A stretch of 64,000 nucleotides of DNA from Owenia fusiformis (lineage: Eukaryota; Annelida; Polychaeta; Sabellida; Oweniidae): NCBI GenBank assembly GCA_903813345.2, contig CAIIXF020000202.1:1-64000 (forward strand), in the 5' to 3' direction. Positions within the stretch are counted from its first letter, which is position 1; the number at the start of each line of letters is the position of its first letter. The position numbers and the translations under genes were made by a program. Under the pieces are notes generated by a model, which was not told the DNA's origin, ran no database searches, and worked only from the letters and a program-made list of their open reading frames with translations. Shown here piece by piece: positions 22,330 to 33,905 of the stretch.

Positions 22330-23631
22330 CTTTAACAAATAAAGTCTGATTGATTATAAAATAGTGAGGAAAACAGTCTGTTATCAATTTTGAGAGATTT
22401 TCGAAGCTGTTTGAGGTATTGCCTTGTGGTTTGTATCTTGCGGATTCAAAGGCACTTGAATTAACATTACTGCAAGGAGTTAAAACAGGGGGTTGCGGTT
22501 GGTGCGATCTCAACCCAACCCCAAAAATACAACCAAAAAAGAGATGAGAGGTTAAGAATGCTTTTTGAAGTTTTAGCTCAATTTTGAAGGAGGTTGCACC
22601 GGTTTTTAAAATACTATGATCCCAGCCCCCCTCAGCTGTTTGAAAGTGGGCTACGGCTCTGCTATGTATACCTTTTGTTTTATGTATATTCCAGTTTATA
22701 CGTTATCTACAATGAATATTTTAATGTCTCCTCTATTACAAGAAGATGTATGGTCAATGACATTTGTAAAAATTGATCATAAATAGGAAATCTATTGATA
22801 CAAAATAATCTTTAAAATACTTATCTCAATAGAATTATCACTGACACTGAAAGCATCACCATTAACAATGTTAAATTGTTGATTCAAAAAGTATTTAATG
22901 TTAACGATTAGCAAAGATTTGAACTGCATCAATCTGTTGTCATATTTGCACCCAGCAGTACATTTCATCCAAGACATTGGGATCATTGGCACTGACCAAT
23001 AAGCCTTGCATTCCTTTGAGCAGTGTATGTCTGGTATGAATGTAGAACTCATGATTAATACTAGTACATTTGACATATATTTTAACGTGATTTTCATCTT
23101 CATCTTCTATTTCATAATTATTCTCATTTATTTATTGACTGTAATTTCATTGGTACCAAGTTATGATCAAGAACAAGTATCTCCTTGGTACATCAAAATA
23201 TCCCTTTTTAATTGCCCTGTTGTGTGTCTAGGTCCCGGGGTCTAGGTACAGGCTCTGTGTGAGAAGATGTTTACTCAAGTAGAGGGGGAGGGGTCACAGA
23301 GGCTTGTAGCTAGACTACCTCATTAATACAACGTGACTTGATTATGGGTTACTTACAGTATAGTAAAATAACCATTTGGTATATCAAATATGCATGTATT
23401 TTATATGATAACAGTAGTTCCCTTATGAGAGAATCTGAGGAGCAGACAATGCTGCAATGCTGTAGTGTGATTCTGATTATTGGTTTACTTATTCAGTAAA
23501 AATCAATCAAAGCAAATTGAGTACTGTGGAGTAAACACTGGCACATGTCCAGCATGAAACAATTGACACATTGACCATAGCTATTTTGGCATTTATGTGG
23601 TGATCAACACTGGTTGTATTGTTTGAACTAG
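22330..23631. other. Gene-free stretch; one doubtful cysteine ORF
   Basis: No confident gene. A minus-strand frame (22792-23103, 103 residues) starts with a hydrophobic segment (MSNVLVLIMSS) and contains C-x3-C-x15-C-x3-C (CSKEC and CTAGC). Such spacing occurs in several unrelated small-protein families, and no other support (promoter, splice sites, repeats) is visible, so I do not annotate it as a gene. Confidence 0.35.
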
Positions 23632-23634
23632 TTA

Positions 23635-24123
23635 CACCCCAGTCACATTTGTCGCACGGCGGCCGCAAGTCGACCGCAGATCAATTAAATCGGTGAATTT
23701 CTGCGCCGAGCGTAGAAAAACTACGCTCGCCTGGCGGCCTCCGTACGGCGAATGCAGATTTTTACAGGTCGCAGGGAAGGCGTAGAAATTATAACTCGGA
23801 GTTATAATATTTGTTCATTTCTGAGGTCCCCGTAAAAATCAACTGGCTCAACAAAATTGAATCATTATTTGGCAATGTTTCACGATCACTTTTCATTTGA
23901 TATTACGCCCTAGCACTATGAATAACATTTATAAATTGTCCCGATGTAAATTAATGAAAAAAGTATTATTTATCAACAGAAATTTAAAATCCACCGTGCG
24001 GCCGCCATGGGAAATGTGACTGCAAAAGTATGAGAGCGCAGAAATTCCACGGCGAGCGTAGAAATGTTACTGGCCGCAGAAATGATAGACCGCAAGGTCG
24101 CCGTAGGAAATGTGACTGGGGTG
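23635..24123. mobile_element. 489-bp MITE, CACCCCAGTCACATTT TIRs, TTA TSD
   Basis: CACCCCAGTCACATTT at 23635 is matched inverted at 24108-24123, and both sides carry TTA (23632-23634 and 24124-24126). Subterminal GC-rich words (GGCGGCCGCAAG, CTACGCTCG, CCGCAG) recur inverted. The TTA duplication fits PIF/Harbinger. Non-coding. Confidence 0.85.
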
Positions 24124-24126
24124 TTA

Positions 24127-25327
24127 AGAAATGAGGAATGCTATACTAATTAATCGTCTAAATACAATTAGTGCCTTTCGACACCTCGTTCACCTTGACA
24201 AATTTCACAAATCGTTTGTAAGATATAAAGGATTATTTTGATACAAATCTCTAGGGTGCTTGCCAAAATGTAAGAACTCTCTTTCTAGAGGCTTTTATTT
24301 GAAAATATTCTAGACTATTACTTATATCTTATTTATTTTTATTATGGCTGACTGATACACTCAAGGGGGAATTATGCTTGCCATTTGAAGGGGTAAAAAA
24401 CAAAACTATTTCACAATTTGATGTACATAATACTTCAGAGATCAAATCAAATATATTTTAAGTATATGCTTTAGGTTATAAGCTATAATTTTAAGGTAAT
24501 TTTCCTAAAAAAGACCACAAATACGTAGTAGTCAGTGTAACAACATTTTTTCTTTTTTTAAAATAAAATATTGAAAAGGCAAACGGTACATGTATAAATC
24601 AATTACGTTTATGTGTATATTATTCATAATTAATTGTACATATGTTTAGATTAAGGTTATGTCCTATATGTAATTGCACTCGTTAACTTATCTGTGTGCA
24701 AGCATTTCTCTATATTTTCAAATTTCATACGAGTTAGAATGTTATTTATAAATCGTATTTCTTGCTTAACTCAACTCATATAGCTTGTTTGTGTTTATTT
24801 CATTTTTTGATAATTCGTACGGATAATATACCCTCTTATCGTATGATCTGTAAAATGAAGCCCTCTGATTGGTCAGATCTTGTGCTGTACCAATCTGCAT
24901 TGCTACTGAGATTGTCCCCATTGATCTTCTCCGTTGTAATACAGAAAATATCGGTACGGAGGGGACAAACTCAGTACCAATACAGAGGATCACGCGATAA
25001 AAACGTTATTGAATGGTTTGAAGTGCAATACAGGATATATTCTGTCTCGATATTTCTCGAGCAGAGTTTATCCTGTATTGCACTTCAAATCATTCAATAA
25101 CGTATATTATGGGTATCAAGTGCCAACCGTGTAAACCCGATGCTAGATAATCAGAGTAAATAAAACATTAACTACAAACCTATTAAGTTTTGTTCCTTTT
25201 ACTTTTGCCTACCTAAGAGCGCATGTACCCAGAACACTACAGCTTCATAAAAATGAAAACAGAATAGTGCATTAAAATTAGAATGGAAATATTTACGCCG
25301 TAATTTTTTCTAAGAAACTGGTATTTA
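24127..25327. other. Gene-free stretch with a small hairpin
   Basis: No gene is recognised. At 25003-25037 and 25069-25103 two 35-base arms (ACGTTATTGAATGGTTTGAA and onward) are inverted copies with one mismatch, separated by 31 bases that include CTCGATATTTCTCGAG. This could be a small MITE or a structured transcript. Confidence 0.6.
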
Positions 25328-26602
25328 CAGGGTGGGCCAAAAAACCACCCCCTAGCCATTATTCCTGATGAATATTTATTTTTTAACAAACACACAAACA
25401 ATGATATATCATTTTAAAGATAATTTAATTTGCAACAACATAATATATAATAGATATAATAGAACAATTTTCAACAACCCTGACACGAGATTTTACAAAT
25501 ATTTGCCTGTTTCTACCCAATTTTACCATTTACTTAAAACTTGCATCATTGTCAAGAGACTTTTCTAACCGGATATTATACATTGTTTTCATTCATTTTT
25601 TGAACTGTACATGCTTAAAATACATGTGAATGCTTATGAAACAAATTCATTTCTTCATCTACCTGTCCATTATATGGCTTAATAGGCTCACCTTCTGATC
25701 GCTTAAGATGCGAAAGTCGTTGGCATAATTGATGGATTTCTGCAGAAGTACCATCCAACTCCTAGTTATTCGTTTTTTTTCAGTTTGCCTACATCTCTCT
25801 AGGCTAGGGATTTTCATAGACCAACTGCTCTAAATGCTCCAAAGTACTATACATGTAATCAACAGGATAGACTCTATACATCAGTAAGCAAGAAGAGTGA
25901 CATTTGCGATAAAAGGCTACTCAAATCGAGATGACATTTTCTGAAAAGGTAGTGGTGTCACTTCGTGTTTCCAAAAAAGGAAAAACCGACCCTGTTTTTT
26001 TGTTGAACTAGGAGCAAAAATTTACCCTGAATATTACTGAAATGAGGTGTTAAAAAAGGACTGCTCAAGAATAAAACATGTGAGAGAAATTTCATTTTCT
26101 GATAGGGCAGTGCTCCATCACACAGGTCCAATGCTACCATGGCATCTATTGAGATTCGAAATGTTACCATCTCTAGCCCAGAAAAATGAATTGCTGGCAG
26201 TCAAGATGCCAATAATGTTGATAACCATCAACCTCCGCATACATGCATCAATTATGCTCTCAACCGATGGCTTCCGCGTCTTAAGCAAATAATCCAATCA
26301 GAGGGTGGGTCTATTGACATATAATATCCAATTATGAAAGTTTCATGTCGACAATGATGCAATTTGGTAGAAATAGGCTATTGTTTGCAAAATCAATGAA
26401 AATTGAGAAGGTGTTTTTACCCCCATGTCACATAATTGTTTATATCTCTAGATAAGGCTGTTGATAACTGTTTTACTATTATATCAATTTGTTGCAAATT
26501 GAATTATCTTTAAAATGATATATCAGTGTTGGTATGTTTGCGAAAAAATAAATATTTATCAGAATATTGGCTAGGGGGGGGGGGTGTTTTTGGCCCATCC
26601 TG
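25328..26602. mobile_element. Tc1/mariner-like element with long TIRs
   Basis: CAGGGTGGGCCAAAAAACCA at 25328 is matched inverted by the right end (reverse complement CAGGATGGGCCAAAAACACC) at 26602, with TA on both flanks. Similarity of the two arms extends well inward, about 200 bases or more (TGATATATCATTTTAAAGAT in both). The 1275-bp interior has short broken frames that I cannot match to a transposase. A partial relative lies at about 28983-29360. TA target and CAGGGTGGGCC ends place it with IS630/Tc1/mariner elements (inference). Confidence 0.82.
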
Positions 26603-26925
26603 TATAGTCTAAGGTCTTTTTTTGTTCGAAACTTTGCAGAAATTAACTCATTGTGATTTTATGAATATATTTGTTGTTTCAAATGAAAAAATCCACCCGA
26701 GCAAGTTTGTTTGTTACTTTTCGTCCCATATAATTACGTTTTTAGAAGCCAGAGAAACTGATATTTATAGTCTAAGGCCCTTTTTTTGTTCGAAACTTTG
26801 CAGAAATTAACCCATTGTGATTTAATGAATATATTGGTTGTTTCAAATGAAAAAATCCTCCCGAGCAAGTTTGTGGGTCACTTCTCGCCCCATATAATCA
26901 TATTATTCCCCCTGCCCAGGGGGTA
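26603..26925 (+). repeat. Direct duplication, about 163-bp unit x 2
   Basis: TATAGTCTAAGG at about 26603 and 26766 starts two successive copies sharing GTTCGAAACTTTGCAGAAAT and GAAAAAATCC and ending in CCCATATAAT. It begins directly at the edge of the mariner-like element. No gene. Confidence 0.8.
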
Positions 26926-27922
26926 GCAAGGGGGTAAGGCAAAAAAGATATTTTGAGATCAGTTCTTTATATGCAACCATTAAATACAGTTAATACAATC
27001 AGCAGATATAACGAAAAATTGTTTTCAATGTTTTTTAATAATCCTTGCAAAATCAATAGTTTAACCACTAATTGTCCAGTGATGCTCAATGTTGGTAACA
27101 TAGATTTTAAAGATATTTTGTCATAATTCCAAGATCTTTTCATATTCATTGATGAAAAAATTAAATTCAAGAAGAGAACTCTGATATCACGCTATAAGTT
27201 TAATAAATTTCCATTCATAAGAATCAATAATAAGTGAAAAAAGAATTCTTACGTTATTGTAATTTCGACATATAGACTGCGCACAAATTATTTTTCATTT
27301 TGGCCTCCCAAATAATTTTGGGGACGGAGCGTTTCGAGGAAAACAAGGGATTTCTCGAGAACAAGTAATGGGTTTGGACTGGAATTTTGGCAAATATGAA
27401 TATGCGAGTTTGTGATTTACTACTTTGAGAGATAGATTGACGTTTTCATAAAAATACTAGTTTGATAAGTTCGATCTACACTACGGAGCTTTGATCAAGC
27501 AAATAACAGTTTATCACCAAAAGTTGAATAAATAAAATCTTTGCTCAGGGTATCGTTCATCGAATGGTACATAATATACCATAACGTATGATATGTAAGA
27601 GAAACGAGTGAAACAATATTCACGTTCATAGTGGGATCTTCATTTGCCGCCATTTTATTTCGCTTCGCAGCGTTTCCGCGTGAGTGAAACGCTTCGTCGT
27701 GCATGTAGGAGCGTTTTGCTTAGACACCGTGCATAGGTATTTTATTGATACTTTAATAAACACCAAATTAATAGAAGTGCTGTCAAAATATAAAAAATTC
27801 AAAGTCTCATTGCTTCAAATTTACAACATTGTAAATAGTACTTACAAGTCTATCAATCACGCTTGTAATTTGACGTGCCCCTGGTCAACGAAAGCCAATC
27901 TAACCAGTGCAGTGCTTTTATA
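26926..27922. other. Gene-free stretch
   Basis: AT-rich sequence with no recognised gene. Frames at 26967-27170 and 27495-27704 (minus) and 27684-28037 (plus) have no domains; the last crosses the left end of the next element. Confidence 0.5.
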
Positions 27923-28534
27923 CAGAGTGGTCCAAAAAGATGTAGACATTTTTGATAAAGTAGCATTCTCTGTTGAATGGAAAACTTTACATTTTTTCAA
28001 AAATCTGTCCTACCACCATTTTGCGAGCACAGCGTAATAGTTTATAAGGTTCTCTATCAAAGCTCCTTGGCACTGGATCACAGGCTACTTGCAAATTGAA
28101 GTTTGTAATGACCTTGAACCCAAAAAATATAGGCTTTTGGTATGTTGAGTCGAAATGGCATTGTCAGGCTGGCTTGGGTATGCTGAAGAGCTCCTGGTAA
28201 CTATGAACACAGAAAGATACTTTGAACTAATGAGACAAGAATTCATCCCAGCACAGGGGTTGAAGTGAGGAATGAGCGTGGGTACTGTTATGTATCAGCA
28301 GGATGCAACAGCAACGCATTGCTCCAATATTTCACTCGAATAACTTCATCTTCCCTAGAGAGACCCACCTCCCGTCATACAGGCTACCCTTGGATCGAGC
28401 ACACTATCTAACTATTGAACTATGCTTGTGAACGGTGGTATGATGAAAAAACGTACATATCTGTGTATGTCACGGGTTTGCTTTCCTGATGCATGCCACT
28501 CTTTCAAAAATGTACATCTTTATGGACCACTCTA
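27923..28534 (+). mobile_element. Mariner-like element with broken transposase
   Basis: CAGAGTGGTCCAAAAAGATG at 27923 is matched by the right end (reverse complement TAGAGTGGTCCATAAAGATG), flanked by TA at 27921-27922 and 28535-28536. The interior retains part of a DDE transposase on the plus strand. At 612 bp it is about half the length of an autonomous mariner. Confidence 0.8.
28130..28425 (+). pseudogene. Mariner-family transposase fragment
   Basis: The frame carries MNTERYFELMRQEFIPAQ, a stop at about 28266, then MYQQDATATHCSNISLE and a shifted tail with PPVIQATLG. The QQD-A-x-x-H block is the second catalytic Asp region of IS630/Tc1/mariner transposases. The third acidic residue and the N-terminal DNA-binding part are lost. 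It is inactive. Confidence 0.75.
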
Positions 28535-28982
28535 TATCACAAAACATTTAGTTCAAGAGATTTTCGCAGAATTTGTAAAAATGTTAATAAATAAAATACA
28601 ATATTTGCTTTCGCATTTGTTCAAATTGGCAATTACAATTTATTGATACTTGATAACCATAAATTAATAGAAGTGCTGTCAACGTGAAAATAATTTTAAG
28701 TAAAATGTGTTTGGTTACACCCTTGTCAATGGTGTTGTCGTGCGTCTGGTCACATCAAACTGAATAAAACCGTCCTAACGTAAAACCATTTCACACGCTT
28801 AATCACTGCGTTATGAGGACAGGTCCAAAGCTTTATGAATCAAGATGACGTTAAACGATGCGTTCTAAAATATATCGGTGAGTTTGGTTTCTGCGAAGTG
28901 GATGAACGAGCTTTCACACATTGTTTGGCATTACACAGCCCCAGTTTGTGATATAGTGTCCAACAATAACAAATAATAAAAT

Positions 28983-29360
28983 GGTGGGCCAAAAAACACC
29001 TCCTAGCCGATCTTCCTGATAAATATTTATTTTTTAACAAAAACACCAACAACACCACGTTAAAGATAATTTAATTTGCAATAAAATGATATACAATGGA
29101 ACAATTTTTAATAACCCTGGCTTGAGATATAATCAATCGTGTGACATGGGATGTCCAAAAACACCTTCTCAATTTTTTATCGATTCTGCCTATACTAGCC
29201 CGTTTCTACCCAGTTTTACTGTGCTGTTAAAAATTGCATCATTGTCATGAGACTTTCCTAACTGGATGTTACATATTGTTTTAATTCTGTCTGAATTATG
29301 TATAATTAATGTACATGTGTATGCTTGTAAATCAAATTCATGTCTTCCTCTGAATTGAAG
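28983..29360. mobile_element. Partial copy of the 25328 mariner-like element
   Basis: It starts ATGGTGGGCCAAAAAACACC and follows one arm of the 25328-26602 element (TTCCTGATAAATATTTATTT, GATAATTTAATTTGCAA, TTGCATCATTGTCATGAGAC). It keeps CATGGGATGTCCAAAAACAC, a segment that is otherwise present only in the right arm of that element. The other end is missing. Confidence 0.7.
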
Positions 29361-29561
29361 AAGAAATTAGTTTGTCTTATAAGCGTACAGGGGCCAATGT
29401 TTCCTTGGATATTAGTATTGAATTGTAAGAATAAAAATGTAAATAGAGTCACCGTTATCGTTTGAAATTATTAGCCGCACAAATTAGTTTGAACGACCCC
29501 TATGACGAAAGCGATAACTTAAGAAATGGGCAAGATACGTTCGTACAATTTTACATGTACG

Positions 29562-29977
29562 GAGTTCACACATAAATAGCCGTTCAGCTCTAGTGTTTGT
29601 TTAGACTACACCATAGCTTGTAATGATTACATAGTATCCCATTGATGAAGTTCAATAGCTGGTTTTCTAATACATATTTAAACGAGCTCGTTTCGTAAGA
29701 TTATTGGAGTTAAATCATGCGTAACATACATCATCTTCTTCAGAAAGAATTATACTCTGCATCGAAATCAAAATTGCAAGGATGGTATTCAACAGACACG
29801 AGTATAATGATTCCCGTTGATAGCAACGTGAAATTTTAAAATCTCCCGTTCTAAACACGCAACTTTGAAGTTGATCGGGTATCTGAAGTAGACTAAAGCG
29901 ATACAATCCTATGTTGATTCAATGTACTTTGCGTTTACGTATACGTTTTGAAAAACCGTATTTGCTTAACCTCTCCA
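29562..29977. repeat. Second copy of the 5511-5917 repeat
   Basis: About 410 bases nearly identical to 5511-5917, from GAGTTCACACATAAATAGCC to GCTTAACCTCTCCA. The left inverted terminus of the first copy is absent here. Neighbouring sequence is unrelated. No gene. Confidence 0.85.
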
Positions 29978-30554
29978 ATTACTATTTTAAACGTAGTCTT
30001 TGCAAATTGATGCCCGGGGATAACATGAAATTAGAGAAAAACTGTCGAGTTTGAAATTCAAAACGACACAAAAATTTAGTAATTTGTTTATTTTTGTTGT
30101 TAGGGAACGATCTACATTGCCTAAAAACCTTGTGATATGTAGATGTAACCTACATACGATCATACAAAGCCAATTGAGCATTGGAAACCATCTAATATGT
30201 TCTAAACTCAAGCCATAATAATGTATTATGAATTTGCGGTAACGTAAAAAGTTGATGGGCGGTTACGCAAACCTGATTCAAATATGAAACCCCGATTCAT
30301 TGTTGTTAATTTTGTCATCTTCATCAGTACTTGATCCTTAATCTTCTTTTGCTTCTTCATTGCTATCTTACTTTCATCGATTTCATAAATAAAGCAAGCG
30401 ACAGTTTTTTTCCTTGCCTTATAGAGGCTGAAACTAGAGCGTCTCTTGCGAGTCCTGAAAACGAATATAGGAAATTCAATACTCTATTTCTAACCCATTA
30501 TAACAATAACATGGATAGAGGCTCTCAGATCTAGCAACATTGACTTGACAGGTG
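29978..30554. other. Gene-free stretch
   Basis: No gene, repeat or RNA recognised. The frames at 29987-30211 and 30331-30534 are without domains. Confidence 0.5.
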
Positions 30555-30556
30555 TA

Positions 30557-31200
30557 CAGGGTGTCCCGAAAGTATGCCCCCCCCAGGCGGACATATACCA
30601 GTGTAGTCATAGTATGTGTCATATATCATTTTAAAGCTTATCCAAAGTTAAATTGATTTGCCAAGTATCATGTTTCAACTCTCAAATGTGAAAAAATTAC
30701 AGGCATTTCAAAATTTAGTGTTTTGTCAAAATAAAGCTCAATTTTACACCACATTACTAGTCAATGTGTCCCCCCTTGGCCATGTTAACAGCAGCAATTA
30801 TTTTCAGATATGGCCTTAAAAGCCCTTCAATTAGAGGTGTGGAATTTCATAATCCTCTTAAAACCTGTTAAGGCACTTTTAGAAGAGTTTCCATGGAGTA
30901 TCTACCCTCACCATTCTCTTTTTTCAACTCAGTATCCATCCGACCCAAAAAGAATTGCTGCTGTTAAAATGGCCTGGGAGGACACATTAATTAGTGATTT
31001 GGTGTAAAATTGTACCTAATTTTGACCAAACACTGAATTTTAAAATGCCTTTAATTTTTTCACATTTGAGAGTTGAACCATGATACTTGGCAAATCAATG
31101 TAGCTTTGGATGAGCTTTAAGATGGTATATGACACATACTATGACAACAATAGTATATGTCTGCCTAGGGGGGGGGGGGGCATACTTTCGGGACACCCTG
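30557..31200 (-). mobile_element. Tc1/mariner-like element, CAGGGTGTCCCGAAAG ends, copy 1
   Basis: CAGGGTGTCCCGAAAGTATG at 30557 is matched inverted at 31181-31200, and TA flanks both sides (30555-30556, 31201-31202). The arms are similar for about 150 bases or more (GGCGGACATATACC, TATGTGTCATATATCATTTT, CAAGTATCATG). The interior resembles, on the minus strand, the transposase-derived DNA of the 57326-57931 copy (GGTAGATACTCCA, ATTGCTGCTGTTAAC). No intact frame. Confidence 0.85.
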
Positions 31201-31202
31201 TA

Positions 31203-31854
31203 CATGCACTCGTAACCGTCCGCTAAATATCTTATGTACAACTAATACAATACGTTACCGTCCATAAAATTCGATAGAAATCATACGTAGTCGTCTAACG
31301 ACATTGCGTTTGAAACCTTATTATTTACGATAAACACCACGTTCCTGTTCTGGATGTGTCATTTTATGCCTTGTTTATGCACAGTTTGCTTACAGTTAAT
31401 ATTTTGAGTGGCTGTGAGGCACATGTACTGAGAAAACACGAAAATGGACAAAAAATTATAAACTTGGATATCTCAGTCGGTAGGTTTACAGCTTATATTC
31501 TGTTTCTTGTAGACCACCCGGCAGATTTGACCCAGTCTTTATAACCATCCATTTATACGTCATCAAATGGAACTAGTTTAAAAGGAAATCTTATTATCGT
31601 TACCGCAAAATTTTGCAAATCGCCTTGACGTAACCGTCATCTTATAACACCGTACTCACTATAGGACAAAGTTTGTGGCTTCATTTAATATGTTTTTTCC
31701 AAAAAAGGGTGTCTATTAATTTGCCTAAGGTTTCAATATACCATTGGAAAGGTGAGAGTGTTAGCTTTAAGGATCTGGCCTGATCTCGAATGTTTGTTAG
31801 TTACAAAGTTGAAAAATTAACCCCTGGGGTAAAATGAAGAAATAATTCATAATT
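31203..31854. other. Gene-free stretch
   Basis: Nothing recognised apart from a 62-residue frame (31356-31544) without domain similarity. Confidence 0.5.
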
Positions 31855-33905
31855 TTTCAAATCAAGACTTTTTTTATTGAATATGGAAATGAGGAAAATA
31901 TACAAGGCATTTTAATTAGTTTAGACTTTAAAAAAGCATTTGATATGTTAAATTGGGATTTCATGTTTAAAGTCTTAGAAAAAATGAATTTTGGGGAAAA
32001 TTTTAGAAAATGGGGGAACATTATGCATACAAAGCCTAAATTGAAAATCAAAAATAATGGGTATTGTTCAAGAGAAGTTAAAATTGAACGAGGAAGGGTG
32101 TCTATTATCTGCCCTATTATTCATATTATGCACAGAAATAATGTCAAATAATATAGAAAAATGCTAAAATAGAAGGTACAACTATAAACAATAATGAAAT
32201 TAAAATATTACAACATGCGGACGATACAACAATTAAGACAAAAAGACTCAATAATATTTTCTCGAAGAAATAAACAAATTCTCAAAATTAAGTTGCTTAT
32301 CAAAGTTAAACTTAGATAAAACACATGGTCTATGGCTTCGAAATCAGAACAATGAACCAGATTTATACAAGAATATAAAATTAACGAAGGAACCAATTAA
32401 AGTCATTGGAGTTTATATTGGAAAAAAAGAATTGAATTGGGACACAAAAATTTTAGAATTCGAAAAATCATTTGAATCGTGGAAGAAAAGAAAACTGACC
32501 TATTTTGGAAAAGTTCAAGTGATTAATACTTTAGGGGTTTCAAAACTAGTTTATAATTTTTCAATACTAAATGTACTTGAATATGCTATAAAGAAAGTTA
32601 ATAAGATAATTTTTGATTTCGTATGGAAGGGAGATAGATTAAAACGAAATACAATAATAGGAAAAGTTAAAAATTGGGTCCAGGGTTAGTAGATCTAGAA
32701 TTGAAAATAGCTTCAATTAAAGGAAATTGGGTAAAACGAATCTTCCCTGAAGATAATACTTGGAAAAATATACCAATATATTATATTAAAAAATGTGGAT
32801 TTGAGGTAAACGATTTCATTAAAACTACCTTTACACAAGAAATAAAGAAAAATATGCCTAAATTCTATAAAAATGTTTTTAGTGTATTCAATAAATGTAA
32901 AATTGACAATTAAACATACAAAATCTTTTGGTGAAATCTAATGGCTTAATGAAAAATTAGTAAGCAACAAGGGAAAAGTTTTTTACAGTCATAATTGGAT
33001 AAAAAGTGGGTTTATATAGCTAGTATATAAAGGATTTTTTAAAGATGGAGTTTTCGTTAATGAGCAGTATGTTCTTAATTAATTAATCAAGAAACATAAT
33101 TGGATGATCGAATATATACGAATAAAAGGTTATTTAAATAAACTCACTCAAAACTTGGATAGAAAAACAGAAAAATATACAAATATAAAAGCAAAAGACA
33201 ATTACCTTATGAAAGATGGTAAATGGATTATACAGCATATCAATGCTAAACGATTGTATAATATTTTACTAGAAAGTAAACATGAAAGAAGCATTGTGAA
33301 AAGACATTGGGCAACACTGTTCAGCACACCAAGATGTATAACTTTCTATGGGAAAGTATATGATTCAAAAATTAAAATATGATATATGAAAAACACGTAG
33401 AATTTAATTTTAAGCTTTTTCATAATATTTTAAAGTGTGGTAATACTTTATACAAATGGAATAAAAAAATTAATCAGTATTGTAGTGAATGTAGAGTCAT
33501 ACAAACTCCAAAACATTTATTACTGGAATGTAAGATTGTACAAAATATTTAGCAGAAAATTAGAAATATCTTAAGATGTGACATCAAATGGAAACACTTT
33601 ATTTTAGGGTTCTATATGTTGGAAGACAATGTCTCTCAGTAATTCTCACAATAGTGGGATACACAATTTATTCCAATTGGATTAAGAACTCAAATAACAT
33701 GGACAGATACAAAAATATAAATTTTGATAATACTGTAATCAACCGACTGAAATTATACGTAAACAATTTAGATGATGAAGAGTGAAAAATGTTGTTCTAA
33801 AAATAGCCTAGAGATCTTTTTAATGTTCAATAGACTATGTATGTGTATTGATGTATTGTGTATAATAATATATTGTATGTTTAATTTGCAAATAAAAAAT
33901 TCTTT
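31855..33905 (+). pseudogene. Decayed L1/Tx1-like LINE, reverse transcriptase to 3' end
   Basis: 5'-truncated within the reverse transcriptase. Visible in order are QGILISLDFKKAFDMLNWDF (motif A), KIERG before a damaged motif B, LQHADDTTIK (motif C), the thumb block KRKLTYFGKVQVINTLGVSK, KIIFDFVWKGDRLKRNTIIG, a long basic C-terminal part, and a knuckle CSECRVIQTPKHLLLEC near 33485-33535. A last frame ends LYVNNLDDEE at 33785. At least five frame breaks make it inactive. The 3' UTR ends near TTTGCAAATAAAAAATTC at 33885-33905. Domain order and KGDR-K-x-NTIIG match L1/Tx1 elements. Confidence 0.85.

Noticed and set aside
27684-28037. 117-residue plus-strand frame
   Set aside because: It crosses the left boundary of a mariner-like element and shows no domain.
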